A DNA stretch of 28,691 nt from Bacillota bacterium (GTDB lineage Bacteria; Bacillota; Clostridia; Peptostreptococcales; Anaerovoracaceae), in contig JAGBGL010000152.1 in NCBI GenBank assembly GCA_017936025.1, positions 1-28,691 on the forward strand, written 5' to 3'. Below are positions 22,671-28,691 of the stretch, in pieces (positions within the stretch are counted from its first letter, which is position 1; the number at the start of each line of letters is the position of its first letter). Below the pieces are notes generated by a model. That model made no database searches, was not told the origin of the DNA, and saw nothing but the letters and a program-made list of their open reading frames with translations. The position numbers and the translations under genes are program-made.

Positions 22671-23222
22671 TTACTTTTTGATTGTTCCGTCACTGTTGAA
22701 TACCGGAAGCTCTTCCAGATAGATAATATCATCACGGCCTGCCGCATCTCCCTCTGCCAGTACCGTCATTCTGCCGCTTATGATCCCGCCTGTCTGTCCG
22801 ATCAGAACTTCAAGGGATTTCAGAGATTCACCTGTACTGATAACATCATCAACGACCAGGATCTTCTTTCCATTCATGAATTCCGCATCATCTTCTCCCA
22901 GACACAGTTTCTGGATAAAATCGGTCGTGATTGAGTTCACTTCTGTAGTTATTACGTTCTTCATGTACAGTTTTTCGTTTTTACGCGCAACTATATAATC
23001 TTTTCCGGACTGCCTTGCCATCTCATACGCCAGCGGGATCCCTTTTGATTCAGCTGTAATAATAATATCGAATTCCGGCGCTTTTTCCAGCAGTGCCGCA
23101 GCACATGCCTCTGTGATCTCAACATCACCAAACATAATGAAAGCACCTATGTAAAGGTCATCGTTTATTCTGCATAAAGGCAGATTTCTTTTCAGACCTG
23201 CTATTTCTATTTCATAATACAT
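22671..23222 (-). CDS. phosphoribosyltransferase-family protein
   Basis: A 183-residue type I phosphoribosyltransferase fold. The PRPP-binding loop VVDDVISTGES (123-133) is intact and the ITAESKGIPLAYEMAR stretch (55-70) matches the adenine/xanthine PRTase group. The enzyme would join a purine base to PRPP (salvage), but homologues of this fold also serve as regulators, and the hood region is too variable to assign the base. ATG 23222 has GAGGT upstream; it follows the YitT gene by 16 bases and is the last gene of the operon. Confidence 0.82.
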   Translation of the reverse strand: MYYEIEIAGLKRNLPLCRINDDLYIGAFIMFGDVEITEACAAALLEKAPEFDIIITAESKGIPLAYEMARQSGKDYIVARKNEKLYMKNVITTEVNSITTDFIQKLCLGEDDAEFMNGKKILVVDDVISTGESLKSLEVLIGQTGGIISGRMTVLAEGDAAGRDDIIYLEELPVFNSDGTIKK

Positions 23223-23238
23223 TTTATAACCTCTTTTT

Positions 23239-24108
23239 CTATTCGTTAGGCTTATTGTAAAACCATCCGCCCAGTTCTTCTGTTTTTATTACATTCACGA
23301 AAGCCTTAGGGTCTGCTTCCATAACTGCAGACATAACTTTATCGACCTCCGCACTGGAAACCACTGAATAAAGCATCTGGCGCTCCACCCCCTTATAGCA
23401 TCCCATTCCTTTGAACAGTGTAGCATCGTGGTTCGTGATCGCCTTTATTCTTTCGTATATCATATCAGGATATTCCGTTATGATCAGGAATGTATGCTGC
23501 TGATACTTTTTATACATCATCTGGATCATCTGAGTCGTACAGAACTGGAAAATTATCGAGTATAGTGCTTTATCAAACCCGAATATGATTCCTGCGGTCA
23601 GCAGCACACAGACATTGCCCATGAAAATATATTTAAAAGTATCGATCCCTTTTTTCTGCGAGAAGTACAGGGAAATAAAATCCGTTCCCCCTGTGCTGGC
23701 GCCCGCATAAAGACACAATCCGACTGCGGTCCCGTTTACGATCCCGCCGAAAATACTGATCAGCAGAACATCATAAGTTATAGACATATTCGGCAGAAGG
23801 TCAGTGACAAAACTTGTCATTGCAATAACATAGATTGAATGCAGCGTAAATGATTTTCCCAGGTATTTCAGTCCTATGATTATTGGGACAAGATTCAGCG
23901 GTATATATATTGATGTGTATGGAAGCTCAACCCCTGCAAATGTCGAAAATATATCCTGTAAAAGCACAGTTATCCCCGAGAAGCCGCCCGGATAAAGTCC
24001 TCCTGTCTGCACGAAGCTCTTCAGATTAAAAGCCATCAGAAGTGCCCCTATGGTACAGAACGTAAATCTCTTTATTTCTCTTTTCAGTCTTGGTTTACTT
24101 TCCAGCAT
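23239..24108 (-). CDS. YitT-family membrane protein
   Basis: A 289-residue protein with five to six hydrophobic segments in the first 200 residues (including FTFCTIGALLMAFNLKSFV, the GLYPGGFSGI glycine stretch and GASTGGTDFISLY) and a soluble C-terminal DUF2179-like domain (about 205-285) with FLIITEYPDMIYERIKAI. This is the YitT/DUF161 family, of unknown transport or signalling role. The start ATG 24108 has AAAGGG upstream. It sits 33 bases behind the flavoprotein gene in the same operon. Confidence 0.88.
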   Translation of the reverse strand: MLESKPRLKREIKRFTFCTIGALLMAFNLKSFVQTGGLYPGGFSGITVLLQDIFSTFAGVELPYTSIYIPLNLVPIIIGLKYLGKSFTLHSIYVIAMTSFVTDLLPNMSITYDVLLISIFGGIVNGTAVGLCLYAGASTGGTDFISLYFSQKKGIDTFKYIFMGNVCVLLTAGIIFGFDKALYSIIFQFCTTQMIQMMYKKYQQHTFLIITEYPDMIYERIKAITNHDATLFKGMGCYKGVERQMLYSVVSSAEVDKVMSAVMEADPKAFVNVIKTEELGGWFYNKPNE

Positions 24109-24141
24109 AAATTCCGAACCCTTTCTCCCCAGGCGGTCTGC

Positions 24142-24681
24142 CTACAGAAACGCGTCATAAAGACCTTCCATTTCAGCTACAGCATCTTTATCCTGTGCAA
24201 GAACGCCTGCTTCTCCTGCAGTATATGTTTTTGCAAAGAGCATATCCCATCCCAGGCAGTCACAGATGCACTCGAACTGCTTAGGAATTATCTTGTACTG
24301 AGGATCGTCCTGTTCTGCTTCACCGATAACGATAACACCTACTTTTTTAGGCATATCATCCAGTTTTTCAAAACGGCAGTAGAACTTGTCGATTACAGCT
24401 TTCAGCTGTGCTGTGACTCCCCACCAGTAAACAGGTGTTGCAAATACTATAGCATCTGCAGCTTCTACCGCATCTATTACATCATTTGTATCATCTTCAA
24501 AGACGCAGTCTCCGTTACACTCACACGCCATACATGCGATACATCCGGATACTGACATGTCATTTGCCTTGATTTCCATAACTTCAAATCCGCCTGCAGC
24601 ATCCATGCCTTTCTGCAGCGCGTTTACAGCTACACATGTGTTGCCTTTTCTAGGGCTTCCGTTTAAAATAAGTACTTTCAT
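24142..24681 (-). CDS. iron-sulfur flavoprotein-like NAD(P)H reductase
   Basis: A 179-residue flavodoxin-fold protein of the NADPH-dependent FMN reductase superfamily. The FMN-binding start is ILNGSPRKGNT (5-15). A compact cysteine group (C47, C50, C53, C55, C59 in CIACMACECNGDC) matches the C-x2-C-x2-C-x5-C motif of the iron-sulfur flavoproteins of anaerobes, and PVYWWGVTAQLKAVIDK is the second FMN-binding loop. The expected cofactors are FMN and a [4Fe-4S] cluster; the partner and substrate are unknown. AGGAGG precedes the ATG. It is the first gene of a three-gene operon, transcribed divergently from citrate synthase with palindromes between them. Confidence 0.86.
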   Translation of the reverse strand: MKVLILNGSPRKGNTCVAVNALQKGMDAAGGFEVMEIKANDMSVSGCIACMACECNGDCVFEDDTNDVIDAVEAADAIVFATPVYWWGVTAQLKAVIDKFYCRFEKLDDMPKKVGVIVIGEAEQDDPQYKIIPKQFECICDCLGWDMLFAKTYTAGEAGVLAQDKDAVAEMEGLYDAFL

Positions 24682-24759
24682 AATTATTCTCCTCCCTATA
24701 TATTATTTATTTTTATTTTATATTAACAATTCCCGGTTATTTTTGCAATACGCACAGCG

Positions 24760-24777
24760 TTGTATACAATTATACAA
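24760..24777. promoter_or_regulatory. operator-like palindrome between flavoprotein and citrate synthase genes
   Basis: TTGTATA-CAAT-TATACAA, a perfect 7-4-7 inverted repeat; its first ten bases TTGTATACAA are also a perfect palindrome of the GntR/FadR-type (T-GT-N-AC-A). It overlaps a possible minus-strand promoter (-35 TTGTAT at 24796-24791, 16-base spacer, -10 TATAAT at 24774-24769). Confidence 0.6.
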
Positions 24778-24779
24778 AA

Positions 24780-24795
24780 TGTATTCATTGATACA
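24780..24795. promoter_or_regulatory. second inverted repeat next to the operator
   Basis: TGTAT-TCATTG-ATACA, a 5-6-5 inverted repeat three bases from the first one, with the same half-site. The pair could form a tandem operator for the divergent genes. Confidence 0.5.
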
Positions 24796-24820
24796 AACTC
24801 TTCCTTTCATGGTAAATCTC

Positions 24821-24829
24821 TGCTATAAT
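24821..24829 (+). promoter_or_regulatory. extended -10 promoter of citrate synthase
   Basis: TGCTATAAT, 47 bases before the ATG, with a poor -35 region. Confidence 0.65.
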
Positions 24830-24875
24830 ATTTCTCAAGATTGGACTAATTTGCTTAAAGAAAGGGGAATTGAGC

Positions 24876-26276
24876 ATGTTTGAACGATTAAAAAAAAGAC
24901 AGCAGGAACGGCTCGAGGCATTCGACAATTCTGCCACATTTATCAGCAGAAAAGCACGCCGTCTGGAATCTGCAAGCGAGATTCCAAATGAGCTGTACAT
25001 AGAAAACAACGTAAAGCGTGGACTGCGTAATTCCAACGGTACCGGCGTTGTTGTAGGTCTTACGAGAATCGGTGAAGTTTCCGGTTATACAGTAGGTGAA
25101 AACAGGGAAAAAATCCCTCAGGAAGGTAAGCTTTACTACAGGGGATATGACATTGAAGATCTTGTTGGAAACTGCATCAAAGAAAACCGTTTCGGTTTCG
25201 AAGAAATAACTTATTTGCTCATGTTCGGTGATCTTCCGAATAAAAACGAGCTCAAAGAATTCAATCAGCTTTTAGGCTCACAGAGAGCCCTGCCTAAGGA
25301 TTTTGCACGTGACATGATTCTGACTGCTCCTTCAAAAAGCATCATGAATAAACTTGCACGAAGCGTTCTTGCACTGTATTGTTATGATGATAATCCGGAT
25401 GATACTTCCATTGAAAATGTTATCCGTCAGTCAATTTCACTCATAGGATACTTCCCTGCACTTATCGCATATGCATATCAGGCAAAATCAACTTCATTTG
25501 ATAACAAGAGTCTACATCTTCACTATCCGATCCCTGAACTGAGCACATCGGAAAACATTTTGAGAATGATCAGACCTACAGGCGAATACACAGATCTGGA
25601 AGCAAAACTGCTGGACATCTCCATGATGCTCCATGCTGAACACGGCGGAGGTAACAACTCTTCCTTCACGACACATCTGATTTCATCTTCCGGAACCGAT
25701 ACATACTCAGCGATCTCCGCAGCAGTAGGTTCCCTGAAAGGGCCAAAACACGGAGGTGCAAACATTGCCGTTATCAGAATGATCGAAGACCTGAAGAAAA
25801 ACGTAAAAGATATTACGAACTACGGCAAAGTGGAAGATTATCTTGTAAAAGTCCTGAAAAAACAGGCCAATGATAAATCCGGTCTCGTATACGGTATGGG
25901 CCACGCGATCTATACATTATCTGACCCGCGTGCTAAGATACTCAAAGGCATGGCAAAGCAGCTTGCCGAAAGCAAAGGACTTATTGATGACTTCATGCTG
26001 GCCGATTTCATCGAAAGAAAAACACCTGAATTATACGCGGAAATCACAGGAATCGAAAAACCAATGCCTGCCAATGTCGATCTGTATTCCGGATTCGTAT
26101 ATGATGCGCTGGACATCCCAACTGACATTGCGACTCCTCTGTTTGCAACAGCCAGATTGTCCGGGTGGTGCGCACATAGACTGGAAGAACTGACAGCAGG
26201 TAAAAAACTGATGCGTCCGGCTTACAATTCAGTACAGGAACATCTGGATTATAAACCTCTGGACAGCAGAAAATAA
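24876..26276 (+). CDS. citrate synthase
   Basis: A 466-residue citrate synthase, which condenses oxaloacetate and acetyl-CoA. The catalytic residues are present: H292 (GPKHGGAN), H343 (GMGHAIYTLSDPRA) and D402 (NVDLYSG). A further HAEHGGGNNSSF region (253-264) matches the family. About 50 N-terminal residues before the core are charged. The ATG at 24876 follows AAAGGGG; the TTG two codons earlier is unlikely. It stands alone, with no aconitase or isocitrate dehydrogenase next to it. In an anaerobe this would serve glutamate biosynthesis through a partial citric acid cycle. It has its own promoter and a shared terminator. Confidence 0.95.
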   Translation: MFERLKKRQQERLEAFDNSATFISRKARRLESASEIPNELYIENNVKRGLRNSNGTGVVVGLTRIGEVSGYTVGENREKIPQEGKLYYRGYDIEDLVGNCIKENRFGFEEITYLLMFGDLPNKNELKEFNQLLGSQRALPKDFARDMILTAPSKSIMNKLARSVLALYCYDDNPDDTSIENVIRQSISLIGYFPALIAYAYQAKSTSFDNKSLHLHYPIPELSTSENILRMIRPTGEYTDLEAKLLDISMMLHAEHGGGNNSSFTTHLISSSGTDTYSAISAAVGSLKGPKHGGANIAVIRMIEDLKKNVKDITNYGKVEDYLVKVLKKQANDKSGLVYGMGHAIYTLSDPRAKILKGMAKQLAESKGLIDDFMLADFIERKTPELYAEITGIEKPMPANVDLYSGFVYDALDIPTDIATPLFATARLSGWCAHRLEELTAGKKLMRPAYNSVQEHLDYKPLDSRK

Positions 26277-26288
26277 TCTCTTGCATCA

Positions 26289-26322
26289 CAAAAGGCGATG
26301 TCACCATGACATCGCCTTTTTC
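26289..26322. terminator. bidirectional terminator of citrate synthase and patB genes
   Basis: AAAGGCGATGTCA and TGACATCGCCTTT form a 13-base stem around a three-base loop, with T-rich 3' ends on both strands, between two convergent genes. Confidence 0.93.
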
Positions 26323-27494
26323 TATTTCACGACCGCGTTTTCAAGTCTCAGCAACGCTTCCTCCAGTATTGCTCTCGGACACGCAATATTTATTCTCTCG
26401 AACCCTGCTCCCTCTTCACCGAACATTGTTCCTGTATCAAGCCACAGTTTTGCATCCTCTACCATGAGCCGGTCCTGTTCTTCAGGCGTGAGGCCCAGCT
26501 CACGCATATCCAGCCATATGAGATATGTTCCCTCCGGTTCGATCAGTTTTATCTGCGGGATCCTTTCATTCAGAAAAGTTCTCAGATAATCCAGATTTCC
26601 TTTCAGATATACCTTCAGTTCTTCCAGCCAGGTGCTTCCACCTTCATATGCTGCCTGACACGCCGCGATCCCCATTATGCTAAGACCTCCGTATCCCGTG
26701 TTGCGGATCTCCCTGTAAACTCGCTTACGCACTTCGTAATTTGAAGCAAATATATTAGACACCTGAAGTCCTGCGATATTGAATGTCTTGCTCGGCGCCG
26801 TGCATGTCACTGTAATGTCTGCAAACCTTTCATCCAGATCTGCAAACACATGATGTCTGTTCCCTTCATAAACAAAATCGCAATGGATCTCATCACTCAG
26901 GACCAGCACGTTATATTTAAGACACAGTTCTCCCACAGCACGGAGTTCTTCTTCCGTCCAGACTCTTCCGACAGGATTGTGAGGGCTGCACAGAATGAAC
27001 AGCTTTACATTCTCATTCCGCAGTTTGTTCTCGAAATCTTCAAGATCCATCTCGTATCTGCCGTTTTTCAGCACCAGCGGACTGTTAACAGCTATGCGTC
27101 CGTTATCCGTTATAACACGCTTGAACGGATAATATACCGGCTGCTGTATCAGAACACCGTCTCCCGGCTCTGTAAGCCCTTTTACAGCCATCGCAACCGC
27201 AAACACTACTCCCGGAGTATTCAGCATCCAGTCCTTCTGTATATCCCAGCCGAAACGCTCCAGATACCAGTCATGGACAGCAGTAAAATATTCTTCCGTC
27301 CCGGAACTGTATCCGAATATTCCAAAGCGGCTGATTTCCTCCAGCTTTTCAGTCACTGCATGCGGCACCTGAAAATCCATGTCGGCTACCCACAGCGGGA
27401 GCACATCTTCGGGCTTGCCATTTTCTGCAGCAAAATCATATTTCGCAGAATTCGTACCGCGTCTGTCTATTACTTTATCAAAATTTCTTTCCAT
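26322..27494 (-). CDS. patB: PatB/MalY-type PLP-dependent C-S lyase / aminotransferase
   Basis: A 390-residue fold-type I PLP enzyme of the MalY/PatB group, which cleaves cystathionine or cysteine-type C-S bonds (beta-elimination), sometimes with a regulatory role. The signatures are the N-terminal WVADMDF (35-41), SPHNPVGRVW (170-179), DEIHCDF (201-207) and the PLP lysine in SKTFNIAG (K236). Length is typical. Start ATG 27494 follows GGGAGGTAATGAA. It is 38 bases behind the nitrilase-family gene in one operon. A function in methionine or sulfur amino acid turnover is likely; a specific aminotransferase role is the alternative. Confidence 0.88.
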   Translation of the reverse strand: MERNFDKVIDRRGTNSAKYDFAAENGKPEDVLPLWVADMDFQVPHAVTEKLEEISRFGIFGYSSGTEEYFTAVHDWYLERFGWDIQKDWMLNTPGVVFAVAMAVKGLTEPGDGVLIQQPVYYPFKRVITDNGRIAVNSPLVLKNGRYEMDLEDFENKLRNENVKLFILCSPHNPVGRVWTEEELRAVGELCLKYNVLVLSDEIHCDFVYEGNRHHVFADLDERFADITVTCTAPSKTFNIAGLQVSNIFASNYEVRKRVYREIRNTGYGGLSIMGIAACQAAYEGGSTWLEELKVYLKGNLDYLRTFLNERIPQIKLIEPEGTYLIWLDMRELGLTPEEQDRLMVEDAKLWLDTGTMFGEEGAGFERINIACPRAILEEALLRLENAVVK

Positions 27495-27532
27495 TTCATT
27501 ACCTCCCTGCCGCGTTCTGCGGCCGGATTCAG

Positions 27533-28342
27533 TTACAGATCATACAGCCCGCTCCTTCTGTGCTTCAGAAGAGGCAGCTGCTGACGGACTGCTTCCACAC
27601 GGTCCAGATCGATCTCACCGTAAACAATCGATTCTTTCTCATCAGTATGTGCAATAAAATCGCCCCAAGGGGAAGCAATACAGGAATTACCATATGCCTG
27701 ATACACACCTTCCATATCTCTTGCAGGCGAACATGCTGCAAAATATACCTGATTGTCCAGAGCTCTCGCACGCATCGTAAGATCCCAGTGTGCAGGACCT
27801 GTAGTCAGATTGAACGCCGCCGGGAGCACTATCACTTTTGCTCCCGCCAGAGCCATATTTCTCGACAGTTCCGGGAATCGCACATCGTAACAGATTGCCA
27901 CGCCGATCCTACAGTATTCCGTCTCTATCACTGTCGTCTGATCCCCCGGAGTCAGCGTATCTGATTCCATGAATCTGATACCGCCTTCCACATCGATATC
28001 GAACAGATGCACTTTTCTGTGCTTTCCTATAACATTCCCCTGGCGGTCAAAACTGAATGAAGTATTATACACTTTATCTCCGTCCAGTTCCGAAATTGAT
28101 CCTCCGATCAGATAAATATCATTTTCACTCGCCAGCTGTGACAGGAACTGTACAGTAGGCCCGTCCTCAGCCTCCGCATATTCGCGGAAGTAATCGTTTG
28201 AGTACGGAGTGTTCCACATCTCCGGAAGCACTACTACCTGCGCACCGTTTTCCGCGGCTTCCGTAACCATCGCCTTTGCTTTTGCCATACTCTCATTCTT
28301 GTCCATAGAACCCATCATCTGGCATAATCCGATTTTAAACAT
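27533..28342 (-). CDS. carbon-nitrogen hydrolase (nitrilase/omega-amidase type)
   Basis: A 269-residue nitrilase-superfamily enzyme with the catalytic triad E41 (VLPEMW), K110 (KHRKVHLFD) and C151 (GVAICYDVRFPEL). The pattern resembles Nit2/omega-amidases, which hydrolyse 2-oxoglutaramate and 2-oxosuccinamate left by glutamine and methionine transamination. Beside patB this fits amino acid or methionine-salvage chemistry, but other amidase roles remain open. Its ATG overlaps the end of the NUDIX gene by eight bases (GGAGGACAGAAATG), indicating translational coupling. Confidence 0.9.
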   Translation of the reverse strand: MFKIGLCQMMGSMDKNESMAKAKAMVTEAAENGAQVVVLPEMWNTPYSNDYFREYAEAEDGPTVQFLSQLASENDIYLIGGSISELDGDKVYNTSFSFDRQGNVIGKHRKVHLFDIDVEGGIRFMESDTLTPGDQTTVIETEYCRIGVAICYDVRFPELSRNMALAGAKVIVLPAAFNLTTGPAHWDLTMRARALDNQVYFAACSPARDMEGVYQAYGNSCIASPWGDFIAHTDEKESIVYGEIDLDRVEAVRQQLPLLKHRRSGLYDL

Positions 28343-28691
28343 TTCTGTCCTCCCTGCCTTTCAGCACCTGCATCAGGTTCATAGTAACTCTTCCTGTAAG
28401 CCCCCATATTATGCGGTTCTCATACTCGTAGATAGGAATATCATTGCTTCCTACCCTCCACTTATATGTCTTAGGGAATCTGATTCTTTCATACGGGAAA
28501 TCTTCTTTTATCTGCGGCATGATCTGCATTTTATACAGGAACGGTTCGTTATTCAGCAGATGATCCACAGGAACTGTAAAAATCTCTTCAACTTCATCAG
28601 GATTGCAGTCAAGCCTTTCCAGAGCTTCCGCTTTGATGACGCCCAGATACGGGAACAGCGTGAAATTGCTGTAGGTATGCATCACGTCCAT
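28335..28691 (-). CDS. NUDIX hydrolase (CoA pyrophosphatase-like), 5' part outside the window
   Basis: The last 118 residues of a protein whose start lies beyond the right edge. The segment resembles the C-terminal half of NudL/YeaB-like coenzyme A pyrophosphatases (YSNFTLFPYLGVI, VDHLLNNEPF, IPIYEYENRIIWGLTGRVTMNLMQVL). The NUDIX box itself (G-x5-E-x7-REUxEE) would lie upstream of the window, so the call rests on the tail alone. The ATG visible at the window edge is probably an internal methionine. It is the first gene seen in the operon with the nitrilase and patB. Confidence 0.72.
   Translation of the reverse strand: MDVMHTYSNFTLFPYLGVIKAEALERLDCNPDEVEEIFTVPVDHLLNNEPFLYKMQIMPQIKEDFPYERIRFPKTYKWRVGSNDIPIYEYENRIIWGLTGRVTMNLMQVLKGREDRNV

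Noticed and set aside
1..28691. Mobile elements, prophage, CRISPR or defence genes
   Set aside because: No transposase, integrase, phage, restriction or toxin-antitoxin protein was recognised, and no regular direct repeats; all genes are metabolic, transport or housekeeping in type.

Overview
The window looks like chromosomal DNA from an anaerobic, amino-acid-fermenting member of the Clostridia (Bacillota). The evidence is strong AGGAGG-type ribosome binding sites, A/T-rich gaps, frequent extended -10 promoters (TGNTATAAT), a ferredoxin-linked 2-oxoacid oxidoreductase, a FeoA/FeoB iron(II) transporter with its small Cys-rich partner, and beta-alanyl-CoA ammonia-lyase-type enzymes known from Clostridium propionicum. 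A closer placement (for example Anaerovoracaceae) is only a guess. I see no rRNA, tRNA, CRISPR array, insertion sequence or prophage gene. All but two genes lie on the minus strand.

Layout, in window order (minus-strand operons are read right to left). 1-1016: the 5' end of purM and all of purC. 1017-6639: an operon reading U32 peptidase-family protein, ABC-F ATPase, a tiny membrane protein, then an APC amino acid permease. 6760-8019: a ClC-family chloride transporter. 8126-9367: a glutamate/aspartate-type symporter. 9518-12779: a five-gene 2-oxoacid:ferredoxin oxidoreductase operon ending in a P-loop ATPase. 12930-14684 (+): an Xaa-Pro aminopeptidase. 14762-16390: a YtcJ-type amidohydrolase. 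16556-19807: a CoA-linked beta-amino-acid cluster with an acylating aldehyde dehydrogenase, a beta-alanyl-CoA ammonia-lyase, an unrecognised protein and a second ammonia-lyase paralogue. 20006-22525: feoA, feoB and the FeoB-associated Cys-rich protein. 22671-24681: an iron-sulfur flavoprotein-like reductase, a YitT membrane protein and a phosphoribosyltransferase. 24876-26276 (+): citrate synthase. 26322-28691: a NUDIX hydrolase (cut by the window edge), a nitrilase-family amidase and a PatB/MalY C-S lyase.

Functionally the genes fit a peptide- and amino-acid-based metabolism: peptidases and transporters bring in amino acids, the ferredoxin-linked oxidoreductase oxidises 2-oxoacids to acyl-CoAs, and the 16556-19807 cluster probably handles beta-amino acyl-CoA thioesters (NH3 elimination or addition) and a CoA-acylating semialdehyde oxidation. 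That cluster stands out by its strongly biased codon use, strong TTGACA promoters and palindromic leader elements, so it is probably highly expressed and specifically regulated. The iron locus carries a set of matching inverted repeats overlapping both feo promoters. The most puzzling local detail is at the left edge, where purM has a good Shine-Dalgarno sequence but no recognisable start codon.
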